Shown: one piece after another, positions 8,083 to 15,817 of the stretch
How the letters are laid out: each line of letters opens with the position of its first letter
Position numbering within the stretch: position 1 is the first letter of the stretch
Assembly (NCBI RefSeq): GCF_000719705.1
Contig: NZ_JOHO01000007.1
Coordinates: 124,001-188,000 of the forward strand
Reading direction: 5' to 3'
Length of the DNA: 64,000 nucleotides
Origin: Streptomyces sp. NRRL S-350
Lineage (GTDB): Bacteria > Actinomycetota > Actinomycetes > Streptomycetales > Streptomycetaceae
Program-made: the position numbers and the translations under genes
The notes under the pieces: model-generated
The model's input: only the letters and a program-made list of their open reading frames with translations
Database searches by the model: none
What the model was told of the DNA's origin: nothing

Positions 8083-9555
8083 TCAGCGGACCGGTGTTCG
8101 CCCTCGGCTCAGCGCCGCCGGCTCGCCGTCGCCCTGCTCGCGGGCCGTGGCACGGCCGGCCAGGACGGAGGCCAGGACGGCGAGCCCGGCCACGGCCGCG
8201 CACACCAGGCTCGTGCCGAGGTAGGCGGAGCGGTGCCCGCCGCCGCCGGCGGTCTCCCGCAGGTAGACGCCGGACAGCGCCGAGACGGCGACGGCCGCCG
8301 CGATCCGCTGTGCCATCTGCAGGATCGCCCCGCTCACCCCGGCCGCCTCGGCGGGTGCGTGGCGCAGCACGTAGGCCTGGTTGGTGGAGCCCATCAGGCC
8401 GATCGAGGCACCGCCGAGGAACTGCAGCAGGGCCAGCAGCCAGGGCAGCGCGGCGGCGGGCGTCCCGTGCGCGAGGAGTCCGCTCGCCAGCATGGCCAGC
8501 GCGGAGCCGGCCATGCCCGCGGTGACGGTGCGCCGGCCGAAGCGCTGCACGACCCGCCAGGCCAGCGCCGAGGCGATGCCCATGGCGACGGCCGAGGGCA
8601 GCGCGACCAGGGCGGCACCCATCGGGGACAGTCCGAGGCCGTCCTGGAGGAACATGGTCAGGACGAGCGAAGCGGCGAGCGAGGAGCCGAACTGGGCCAT
8701 CGCCGTCGCCGTGCCGAGCGCGTACGGGGCGGAGCGGGTGAGCGCCGGGTGGATCAGCGGATGCCCGCCGGTGCGGGCGTAGCGCTGCTGCCACCAGGCG
8801 AGCGCGCCCAGCAGCAGGACGGCCGCGGCCGCGAAGGCCAGCCAGCCGGTCCAACCGGGCGGCCGGACGAAGGGCAGCATCAGGGCGAGCGTGAGCGCGC
8901 CGACCAGCAGCAGGCCGACCGGGTCGAGGTCGGTGTGCCGGGCCCTGGGGCGGGGCACGGGGAGGTGGCGGGCCGCCAGGACGACGGTGGCCAGGCCGAA
9001 GGGCACGTTGAGCAGGAAGGTGAGCCGCCAGCCGTGCTCGGGGCCTACCGCCGCGAGCACCGCGCCGCCGATCGGCGGCCCGAGGGCGAAGGCGAGACCG
9101 CCGGTGACGGCGTACATCCCGAGGGCGCGGGCCCGCAGTTGGCCCTCGAAGACGTCTTGGAGGGTGCCGATCATCTGGGAGTTGACCAGGCCGGCGCCCG
9201 CGCCCTGGAGCAGCCGGGCGGCGATCAGCACCCCGGGCTCGGTGGCGGTCGCGGAGACCAGGCTGACCAGGGTGAAGAGGGCGAGCCCGGTGACGAAGAA
9301 CCACTTGCGGCCCTTGACGTCGCCGAGCCGGCCGCCGGGGATCAGCGCGAGACCGAAGGCGAGCGAGTAGCCCGCCACGATCCACTGCAGGTCGGCGGGC
9401 CCGGCGTGCAGGGTCTCGCGCAGCGCGGGTATGGAGGTGTTGAGCACCGACTGGTCGAGCAGCGTGGTGAACCCGCCCGCCACGCAGACCGACAGGACGC
9501 GGCGCCCGGCGGCGTCGAAGCGCTCCTTGGCCGTCGGGCCGGTGGTGGCGCTCAC
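8083..9555 (-). CDS. MFS drug exporter, DHA2-like (about 14 membrane segments)
   Basis: A 490-residue major facilitator transporter. GGRLGDVKGRKW is the loop 2-3 signature motif A, and LQWIVAGYSLAFG in the first helices and LGPPIGGAVL (motif C, antiporter type) support a proton-driven drug exporter. The start is a GTG at 9555 that overlaps the TGA of the upstream regulator by four bases (GTGA), so the two are translationally coupled. Low-complexity sequence upstream in the same frame is antisense-type noise. Exported compound unknown. Confidence 0.85.
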   Translation of the reverse strand: MSATTGPTAKERFDAAGRRVLSVCVAGGFTTLLDQSVLNTSIPALRETLHAGPADLQWIVAGYSLAFGLALIPGGRLGDVKGRKWFFVTGLALFTLVSLVSATATEPGVLIAARLLQGAGAGLVNSQMIGTLQDVFEGQLRARALGMYAVTGGLAFALGPPIGGAVLAAVGPEHGWRLTFLLNVPFGLATVVLAARHLPVPRPRARHTDLDPVGLLLVGALTLALMLPFVRPPGWTGWLAFAAAAVLLLGALAWWQQRYARTGGHPLIHPALTRSAPYALGTATAMAQFGSSLAASLVLTMFLQDGLGLSPMGAALVALPSAVAMGIASALAWRVVQRFGRRTVTAGMAGSALAMLASGLLAHGTPAAALPWLLALLQFLGGASIGLMGSTNQAYVLRHAPAEAAGVSGAILQMAQRIAAAVAVSALSGVYLRETAGGGGHRSAYLGTSLVCAAVAGLAVLASVLAGRATAREQGDGEPAALSRGRTPVR

Positions 9556-10115
9556 TGCTCGACCACCACCAGCGCGTACCGGGCCTCGCCGGGGCCGACG
9601 CTGTGGAAGCGGCTCGCCCCGGAGACGTAGCGCAGGCAGTCGCCGGGGCCGAGGGGCTGCGTCGCGCCGTCCACGGTCAGCTCCAACCGCCCTTCGAACA
9701 GCCAGAGGTGGTGCTCCCGGCCGGGTACGCAGACCCGGTCGTAGGCGATGTCGGCGCCGGCCGGCAGCCGGCCCTCGACGATCTCCGCCCGCAGCGAGCC
9801 GTGCGGCGGTGACACCGACCGGCGGACGAAGCCGGTCGTCCCGTCCCGCCAGACCTGCTGTTCCCCGGCCCGCACCAGCGGCGCCGGGCCCGCCTCCACC
9901 TCCGCGAGCAACCGCGACATCGTCCGCCCGTACACGGCGCACAGCCGCCCGAGCAGCGCGGCCGTCGGGCTGACCTCCGCCCGCTCCACCCGCGACAGCG
10001 TCGACCGGCTGACGTCCGCCTGCCGCGCCAACTCCTCCAGCGTCCACCCGCGTTCGAGCCTCAGCTCGGCGAGCCGCTGCGCCAGCCGTTCGTCGGCGGC
10101 CGTGTCGATTCCCAT
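9552..10115 (-). CDS. XRE family regulator with C-terminal cupin domain
   Basis: A 187-residue protein. Residues about 10-65 form an XRE helix-turn-helix (LAELRLERGWTLEELARQA, then SRSTLSRVE). Residues about 105-185 form a cupin (PGREHHLWLFEGRL and LGPGDCLRY). Such proteins sense small molecules through the cupin and often control exporters or catabolic genes. It is coupled to the MFS gene by a GTGA overlap, so it probably regulates the exporter and itself through repeats overlapping its own start. Confidence 0.85.
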   Translation of the reverse strand: MGIDTAADERLAQRLAELRLERGWTLEELARQADVSRSTLSRVERAEVSPTAALLGRLCAVYGRTMSRLLAEVEAGPAPLVRAGEQQVWRDGTTGFVRRSVSPPHGSLRAEIVEGRLPAGADIAYDRVCVPGREHHLWLFEGRLELTVDGATQPLGPGDCLRYVSGASRFHSVGPGEARYALVVVEQ

Positions 10116-10142
10116 ATTCGCGATGCTATCCCGAATACGGGA
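10115..10142. promoter_or_regulatory. Inverted repeats at the start of the XRE-cupin gene
   Basis: TCCCG-AATA-CGGGA (10129-10142) is a perfect 14-bp palindrome. It overlaps a second inverted pair, TATTCG at 10115-10120 and CGAATA at 10132-10137. Lying directly against the ATG at 10115, they could let the regulator block its own transcription. Confidence 0.6.
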
Positions 10143-10410
10143 ATCGATACGGCGGAGTCTCGGCGACACCCCACCTCCGGCCGGACGGCCGACCGCGCGG
10201 CCGTCCCGCACCGACTGGCAGGACGGGCTCTACGCAGGCCCGTCCGTACGGCCCTCCGTCGGCCGGGCCCGGTCGGCGGGGATCTTTGTGGCTTCCGCCA
10301 GTACGGCGCCCTGACCGGCGTGCGGTTGACTGCCCGACAGAGGCCGCGGGGCGCCCGGGAGTTCGTTCCGGGCGGAGCCCGGGCCACGGACCCGACGGAA
10401 GGACCACACG

Positions 10411-11154
10411 ATGGGCGTGCAGCAGTACGACGAGATCGGTGAGGCATTCGAAGGCTTCAAGTCCCTGCCGTTGATGCGGTACGGCGAGGTGCCGAGCCTC
10501 CTGGGCATGGTCGGGGACGTCAGCGGAAGGTCGGTGCTCGACCTCGCCTGCGGCACCGGCTTCTACAGCAGGGAGCTGAAGCGGCGGGGCGCCACGGACG
10601 TCCTCGGGGTCGACATCTCCGTCGAGATGGTCGCCGCGGCCCGGGAGTTCGAGCAGCGCGACCCACTGGGCGTTCGGTACGAGGTCGGGGACGTCGCCGA
10701 ACTGCGGCCCCTCGAGCGGCGCTTCGACATCGCGCTGGGCGTGCAGTGCCTCAACTACGCCGAGGACACCGCGGCCATGGAGCGGATGTGCCGCTCCGTC
10801 CACCGGAGCCTGGTGCCGGGCGGGGAGTTCTTCCTGCTCGCCCAGAATCCCGACTACCGGTTCGACTGTCCGTCCCTGGAGGCTTACGGGTTCCGCTGCG
10901 AGCCGACCGGCGAGGAGGTCGAGACGGGCCCGCGGGTGCGGGTCACGGCCCTCCTCGACCCTCGGCCGATCAGCATCGTCACCACCGCCCCGCGCCGCGA
11001 GGTCTTCGAGGGCAGCCTCCGGGCGGCCGGATTCGGCGCGTTGGAGTGGGTGCCGCTGCAGGTGTCCGAGGCCGGTTTCCGCGCGTTCGGTGCGGACTTC
11101 TGGGCGGACCTGCTCGCCCACCCCCCGCTGGAGCTGCTGCGCTGCCGCGCCTGA
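10411..11154 (+). CDS. Class I SAM-dependent methyltransferase
   Basis: A 247-residue methyltransferase. VLDLACGTGFYSREL is the SAM-binding motif I, GVDISVEMV is motif II, and GVQCLNYA and LVPGGEFFLL are the later motifs. The N-terminus (YDEIGEAFEGF) resembles small-molecule O-methyltransferases of the UbiE/ToxA type. A good AAGGA ribosome site precedes the ATG. It stands alone between divergent and unrelated genes, so no pathway can be assigned. Confidence 0.85.
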   Translation: MGVQQYDEIGEAFEGFKSLPLMRYGEVPSLLGMVGDVSGRSVLDLACGTGFYSRELKRRGATDVLGVDISVEMVAAAREFEQRDPLGVRYEVGDVAELRPLERRFDIALGVQCLNYAEDTAAMERMCRSVHRSLVPGGEFFLLAQNPDYRFDCPSLEAYGFRCEPTGEEVETGPRVRVTALLDPRPISIVTTAPRREVFEGSLRAAGFGALEWVPLQVSEAGFRAFGADFWADLLAHPPLELLRCRA

Positions 11155-11330
11155 CGGCCGGTCGGACACTGCCGCCGCACGACCGTCCCCCGCGCGACCG
11201 CCCCCGCGCGGAACCGGCCTCCGCTCGCGAGCATCCTGACCGGGGAGGGCTCCGCTCCGGCGCGCCGCTGATCATATGATGTGCGGCGAATCGCGGCCGG
11301 TCAGCGGCCCGCAACGCAAGGGGGACGATC

Positions 11331-12590
11331 GTGTTCGGCATCATCAGACCGTGCAGGCACCGGCTGTCCGAACGGCTGCAGACCTCCTGGATGGCGCACC
11401 TGTGCGGGCTCTGCCTCGCCCTGCGCGACGACCACGGACAGCTCGCCCGGACCGCCACCAACTACGATGGTCTGATCATCTCCGTGCTGGTCGAGGCCCA
11501 GGCCGCCCGCGAGGACTCCTCCTGGCGGCGCACCGCCGGTCCGTGTCCCCTGCGCGGCATGCGGACCGCCTCCGTCGCCAAGGGCGAAGGCGCCCGGCTC
11601 GCCGCCGCCGTCTCGCTCACCCTCGCCTCGGTGAAGATCCGCGACCACGTCGAGGACCGCGACGGCGTCTTCGCCCGCCGCCCCGTCGCCGCCGGGGCCC
11701 GCGCGGTCACCCGGCGTTGGGACCGGCGCAGCGCGGGCAGCGCCTCGGCCGTCGGCTTCGACACCGGCGTACTGCTCGAAGCGGCCTCCCGCCAGGGCGG
11801 GTTGGAGCGATCGCTGCGGCCCGGCGGGTCCGTCCTGCTGGTCACCGAGCCCACCGAGACCGCCACCTCCGCCGCCTTCGCCCACACCGCGGTGATCGCC
11901 GGGCGCCCCGGCAACGCCGCCCCGCTCGCCGAGGCCGGGCGGCTGTTCGGCCGTCTCGCCCACCTCCTCGACGCCGCCGAGGACCAGGCCGCCGACGCCG
12001 CCTCCGGCGCCTGGAACCCGCTGACCGCCACCGGCACCGACCGCGCCGAGGCCGAACGCCTCTGCCGCGACGCCGTCCACGGCATCCGGCTCGCGCTGCG
12101 CGAGGTCGAACTGACCGACCGCGCGCTGGTCCACGTCCTGCTCGCGCACGAGACCGAGCGGGCCGTGGACCGGGTCTTCGGAGCGCAGCACACGGCCGGG
12201 TGCCGGACGGCGGCCGCCGCACCGGGGGCCGGAGCCGAGCACCCGCACGACGCGCCGCCGCGCCAGGCGCCGCCCGGCCAGGACCCGGGCCAGGCGCCGA
12301 TCCCACCGTGGGTGCCGCAGGGCCCCGGCTTCACCCCGCCCGGCAAGAAGCCGCCGCGCCCGCGCAACCTGCTCGCCGGGTGCGCGGTGTGGGCGCTGAT
12401 GGCCTGCACCTGCCAGCTGCTCTGCTGCGACCACAACGACCCGTTCAGCCGCGAGCACCGCCAGGGCTTCTGCCAGCGGCACGACTGCTGCGACTGCGGT
12501 GACTGCTGCGATCCCAGCTGCGGCGACTGCTGCCAGTGCTGTGACGGGTGCAACTGCTGCGACGGCTGCGACTGCGGGTGCGACTGCTGA
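11331..12590 (+). CDS. DUF5685-like protein with Cys-rich C-terminal tail
   Basis: A 419-residue protein whose N-terminus (MFGIIRPCRHRLSERL, then LCGLCLALRDDHG) matches a streptomycete family known as DUF5685, of unknown function. Residues about 20-290 are helical and Ala-rich. A Pro-rich linker (about 300-340) leads to a short hydrophobic stretch (LLAGCAVWALMACTCQLLCC). The last 40 residues are almost only Cys, Asp and Gly in CC-D-C patterns. I count about 23 Cys after the linker. The start is GTG with AAGGGGG upstream. The tail could bind metal or carry the protein to a membrane; neither is proven. Confidence 0.75.
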   Translation: MFGIIRPCRHRLSERLQTSWMAHLCGLCLALRDDHGQLARTATNYDGLIISVLVEAQAAREDSSWRRTAGPCPLRGMRTASVAKGEGARLAAAVSLTLASVKIRDHVEDRDGVFARRPVAAGARAVTRRWDRRSAGSASAVGFDTGVLLEAASRQGGLERSLRPGGSVLLVTEPTETATSAAFAHTAVIAGRPGNAAPLAEAGRLFGRLAHLLDAAEDQAADAASGAWNPLTATGTDRAEAERLCRDAVHGIRLALREVELTDRALVHVLLAHETERAVDRVFGAQHTAGCRTAAAAPGAGAEHPHDAPPRQAPPGQDPGQAPIPPWVPQGPGFTPPGKKPPRPRNLLAGCAVWALMACTCQLLCCDHNDPFSREHRQGFCQRHDCCDCGDCCDPSCGDCCQCCDGCNCCDGCDCGCDC

Positions 12591-12665
12591 CCGCCGACCG
12601 CTGACCGCTGACGGCTGACCGCTTTGGCCACCGGCCGCTGACCACCGACCGCTCGCACCTGACCG
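12591..12665. repeat. Degenerate CTGACCG repeats after the DUF5685 gene
   Basis: At least seven imperfect copies of a 7-8 base unit (TGACCGC or a variant) follow the stop codon at 12588-12590. Most contain TGA or its near relatives. No gene is seen in this stretch. Confidence 0.5.
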
Positions 12666-12669
12666 TACG

Positions 12670-12888
12670 TCAGTACTGCGGGTCCGTCACCGCCTTCCCC
12701 TGGCGGGCGCCCACCGTCGGCCCGGAGTGCCCCCGCGGCACCCCGGGCCGGTCCGCGCTCCCGCGCTGGTCGCCCTCGGCCGGCCTCCCCGCCGACCCCT
12801 CACCCGCGCCCCCGCTCTCGCCCCCGCCCGGGCCGCGCCGCCAGAGCGGCAGCACCGTCACCGGACGCGACTCGGCGAGCTCAGGCAT
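12670..12888 (-). CDS. Small hypothetical protein (72 aa)
   Basis: A Gly/Pro/Arg-rich 72-residue frame starting MPELAESRPVTVLPLWRRG. Its ATG overlaps the last codons of a 47-residue upstream frame (stop at 12881-12883), which favours real translation. No domain is recognised and the composition is close to what chance frames give in this genome, so confidence is modest. Confidence 0.4.
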   Translation of the reverse strand: MPELAESRPVTVLPLWRRGPGGGESGGAGEGSAGRPAEGDQRGSADRPGVPRGHSGPTVGARQGKAVTDPQY

Positions 12889-13024
12889 CGCGCCCCGCCG
12901 CCTCCCGGTCCGCCACCAGCGAGTTCTCCAGCCCCGCCAGCAACTGCCGGAACCTGTCCGTGTCCTGCTCCGTCATTCGCCCCTCGGGCACCGTTCCCAG
13001 CCTCTCGGCCACTCTGTCGTCCAT
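12881..13024 (-). CDS. Small hypothetical protein (47 aa)
   Basis: A short frame reading MDDRVAERLGTVPEGRMTEQ at the start and ending GRDA. The composition is balanced (helical, charged), unlike antisense noise, and it overlaps the next small gene by eight bases. An internal ATG 15 codons in is an alternative start because no clear ribosome site precedes 13024. Function unknown. Confidence 0.4.
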   Translation of the reverse strand: MDDRVAERLGTVPEGRMTEQDTDRFRQLLAGLENSLVADREAAGRDA

Positions 13025-13146
13025 GCGACCGACGCTAGACGGAGACGATCAATGGCCGATAAACGCACCGGACACAGCTGTCACGGGCACCTCGCTCGCC
13101 CCACGGAGCGCTTGGCGAGCGCGGGCGGCGGTGGTTCAATGCGTGT

Positions 13147-13167
13147 CGTTAGGAAGGTTTCCTAACG
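13147..13167. promoter_or_regulatory. Palindromic operator upstream of the alginate-lyase-like gene
   Basis: Arms CGTTAGGAA (13147-13155) and TTCCTAACG (13159-13167) flank GGT. This perfect 21-bp palindrome stands 50 bp before the secreted enzyme. It resembles the TTAGGAAA-type palindrome I recall as the site of the ROK-family repressor CsnR upstream of a Streptomyces chitosanase gene. No ROK gene is in the window. Confidence 0.7.
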
Positions 13168-13216
13168 AGAAGTCACAGGCCTGAGCACGCCCTCCCACCG
13201 AGAGGACGACTTCCCC

Positions 13217-14449
13217 ATGGGTCGTAGCACCATCAGGACACTGATCGCCGGGGCGGCGCTCGCCGCCCTCCTGCTGCCGCTCGCCGCCGCGCCCGCGGAC
13301 GCCACCGGAGCCGCCATCGGACCCGCGGACGCCACCGGACCCGCCGCCGACCGCCCCCGCCAGGCCGCCTTCCAGCACCCCGGCGTGCTGGTCGGCGCCC
13401 AGCAGATCGCCTTCACCAAGGGCCGGGTCGACGCCGGAGCCGAGCCCTGGAAGTCCGCGTACGCCGACCTGCGGACGAGCAAGTACGCCTCGCCGGACTG
13501 GAAGCCCAAGCCGCGCGCGACCGTCGAGTGCGGCTCCGGCTCGAACCCGAACAACGGCTGCTCCGACGAGCGCGACGACTCGATGGCCGCGTACGCCCAG
13601 GCCCTGCAGTGGGTGCTGACCCGCGACCACCGCCACGCCGAGAAGGCGATCCAGATCATGGACGCCTGGTCGGCCGTCATCAGGGAGCACACCGACAGCA
13701 ACGCCCCGCTGCAGACCGGCTGGGCCGGCAACAACTGGGCCCGTGCCGCCGAACTGGTCCGCCACACCGGCGCGGGCTGGCCGACCGCCTCGGTGGACCG
13801 CTTCGCCACCATGCTGCGCACCGTCTACGTGCCGCAACTCACGCCCGGCAGCCCGCGCAAGAACGGCAACTGGGAACTGGTCCAGACCGACGCCCTGATG
13901 GGCATCGCGGTCTTCCTGGACGACCGCGGCCTCTTCGACCGGGCCGCCGACCTGTGGCGCAAGCGCCTGCCCGCGTACGTCTACCTCTCCTCCGACGGCG
14001 CCCTCCCGGTGCCGCCGCCGCGCGCCGGGATCGAGGGCCGGTCGGCACTGGTCGCGTACTGGAACGGCCAGTCCACCTTCGTGGACGGGCTGGCCCAGGA
14101 GACCTGCCGGGACTTCGGCCACACCGGCTGGGGCCTGGAGGCCGCCGCCCAGACCGCCGAGACCGCCCGGCTGCAGGGCCTCGACCTGTGGGGCGAGGGG
14201 CGCCAACGGCTGGTGAAGGCACTGGAGTTCCACACCGCGTACGACAACGGCGCGAAGGCGCCCGGCTGGCTGTGCGGGGGCTCGCTGAAGACCGGACTGG
14301 GCCCGGCCGTACAGCTCGCGTACGACGAGTACCACCTGCGCGAGGGGATCGCGATGCCGCAGACCCAGAAGTACGTGGCCGCCCACAGCCCGTTCGGGGC
14401 GAACTACTTCATCGGCTGGGAGACGCTGACGCACACCGACGCGCCCTGA
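13217..14449 (+). CDS. Secreted alginate lyase family protein
   Basis: A 410-residue exported enzyme. Residues 1-29 are a Sec signal peptide (short basic start, long Ala/Leu core, cleavage near PADA). The body has the alpha-helical alginate-lyase-like fold seen in family PL5-type domains: FQHPGVLV, RDDSMAAYAQALQWVL, QTGWAGNNWARAAEL and FVDGLAQETCRDFGHTGWGL, which carries candidate Tyr/His catalytic positions. It probably cleaves a uronate-containing polysaccharide outside the cell. The palindrome at 13147-13167 suggests sugar-controlled repression. A PADATG repeat (two copies) follows the signal peptide. Confidence 0.8.
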   Translation: MGRSTIRTLIAGAALAALLLPLAAAPADATGAAIGPADATGPAADRPRQAAFQHPGVLVGAQQIAFTKGRVDAGAEPWKSAYADLRTSKYASPDWKPKPRATVECGSGSNPNNGCSDERDDSMAAYAQALQWVLTRDHRHAEKAIQIMDAWSAVIREHTDSNAPLQTGWAGNNWARAAELVRHTGAGWPTASVDRFATMLRTVYVPQLTPGSPRKNGNWELVQTDALMGIAVFLDDRGLFDRAADLWRKRLPAYVYLSSDGALPVPPPRAGIEGRSALVAYWNGQSTFVDGLAQETCRDFGHTGWGLEAAAQTAETARLQGLDLWGEGRQRLVKALEFHTAYDNGAKAPGWLCGGSLKTGLGPAVQLAYDEYHLREGIAMPQTQKYVAAHSPFGANYFIGWETLTHTDAP

Positions 14450-14511
14450 GCGGTCGCCGCTCCGGCTCGCCGTCGGGACCGGCCCACCCGGCCGCGACTA
14501 TCCGGCCGCGA

Positions 14512-15075
14512 CTATCCGGCCGACGCGGCGTCCAGCAGCAGCCGGGCGGCGTCCTTGGCGTCGACGGCGGCCGTCGGGTCGCCGTGGACGGCGGCGGCGG
14601 TGATGGCCCCCTCGGCGAGCAGCGTCAGATGGACGGCGGTGGCGGGCGGGGCGCCGGCCGCCTCCGTCAGGCCCGCGAGGTAGCCGCCGAACTCCTCCTT
14701 GTGGTGCCGGGCGGCAGCCGCGACGGCAGGCGTGGTGGCGCCCAGCTCGCCGAGGGAGTTGACGAACGCGCAGCCTCGGAAGCCCGGTTCGGCGAACCAC
14801 CGGCCGAGCCAGTCGAACACCGCGAGCACCTGCTCCCGGGGCGTGCCGCCGGTGCGCGAGACGTGGACGGCGAGACTCGCCCGCCAGCGGCCGTCGCGGC
14901 GCAGCAGGTAGGCCTCGACCAGGTCGTTCTTGGACGGAAAGTGCTGGTACAGGCGGCGCATCGTCGTGCCGGAGGCGGCTCGGACGGCGTCCATGCCGAC
15001 CGACTGGATGCCCTGCCCGTAGAACAGCTCCTCGGCCGCGTCAAGGATGCGGGTCCGCGGGTCTTCGTGCTCCAT
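14512..15075 (-). CDS. TetR family transcriptional regulator
   Basis: A 187-residue TetR/AcrR-type repressor. The helix-turn-helix spans residues about 8-55 (RILDAAEELFYGQGI, VGMDAVRAASG, MRRLYQHFPSKNDLV), followed by a C-terminal domain with FRGCAFVNSLGEL typical of this subgroup. The ATG at 15075 was chosen over an upstream ATG that would run through the operators. Its stop lies in the second of two 14-bp direct repeats (CCGGCCGCGACTAT, near 14491-14518). It most likely controls the divergent DUF1348 gene. Confidence 0.85.
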   Translation of the reverse strand: MEHEDPRTRILDAAEELFYGQGIQSVGMDAVRAASGTTMRRLYQHFPSKNDLVEAYLLRRDGRWRASLAVHVSRTGGTPREQVLAVFDWLGRWFAEPGFRGCAFVNSLGELGATTPAVAAAARHHKEEFGGYLAGLTEAAGAPPATAVHLTLLAEGAITAAAVHGDPTAAVDAKDAARLLLDAASAG

Positions 15076-15093
15076 CTGCCGTGCCCTTTGCGC

Positions 15094-15145
15094 GAGAACG
15101 ATAGTTCTCCTATCGTAGCCAGCGATGTGAGAACGATCGTTCTCA
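15094..15145. promoter_or_regulatory. Two TetR-type palindromic operators
   Basis: GAGAAC-GATA-GTTCTC (15094-15109) and the perfect 18-bp palindrome TGAGAACGATCGTTCTCA (15128-15145) share arms and are 35 bp apart centre to centre. They fill the gap between the divergent TetR and DUF1348 genes. Confidence 0.85.
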
Positions 15146-15179
15146 CCAGCGGAACGCCCATTCCCCGAGGAGTCCACAC

Positions 15180-15662
15180 ATGGCCGACCAGCGCGACGGA
15201 CAACGCCCGCCGCTGCCCCCGTTCACCGAGCGGACCGCCCGGCAGAAGGTCCGGGCCGCCGAGGACGCCTGGAACACCCGCGACCCGCAGCGCGTCGCCC
15301 TCGCGTACACGCCCGACAGCCGCTGGCGCAACCGCGCCGAGTTCCTCACCGGCCGCGAGGCGATCGCCGACTTCCTCACCCGCAAGTGGCACCGCGAACT
15401 CGACTACCGCCTGATCAAGGAACTCTGGGCCCACGACGGCGACCGGATCGCCGTCCGCTTCGCCTACGAGTGGCACGACGACGCCGGCCGGTGGTACCGC
15501 TCCTACGGCAACGAGAACTGGGAGTTCGCCGAGGACGGCCTGATGGCCCGGCGGCACGCCTCCATCAACGACCTGCCGATCGCCCCCGAGGAGCGCCTGT
15601 TCCACTGGCCGCCCGGCCGCCGCCCCGACGAGCACCCGGGCCTCACCGAACTCGGCCTCTGA
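15180..15662 (+). CDS. DUF1348 (NTF2-like) protein
   Basis: A 160-residue protein of the DUF1348 family, an NTF2/SnoaL-like cone fold. Markers are [54 protein letters not shown] and YGNENWEF, spread through almost the full length. The biochemical role is unsettled. A GAGGAG ribosome site precedes the ATG. The two TetR operators just upstream mean it is probably repressed until an inducer, perhaps an electrophile, appears. Confidence 0.85.
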   Translation: MADQRDGQRPPLPPFTERTARQKVRAAEDAWNTRDPQRVALAYTPDSRWRNRAEFLTGREAIADFLTRKWHRELDYRLIKELWAHDGDRIAVRFAYEWHDDAGRWYRSYGNENWEFAEDGLMARRHASINDLPIAPEERLFHWPPGRRPDEHPGLTELGL

Positions 15663-15817
15663 CGGTCACCCCGGCCGCGGACCCGGGAGAGCCGCCGGGC
15701 TGCCGACGGCGGATCGGAGCCTGCTGTTCCACACCTGTGACACAGGACGAACCGGTCCCCGACCTCGCCCTGGGACGCTTCCCCTCGGAAGCGCACAGCA
15801 CCCGAGGGGGACCTGGA

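Noticed and set aside
10320..10410. TTGACT as a promoter -35 for the methyltransferase
   Set aside because: No matching TANNNT at 16-19 bp, so a promoter could not be supported.
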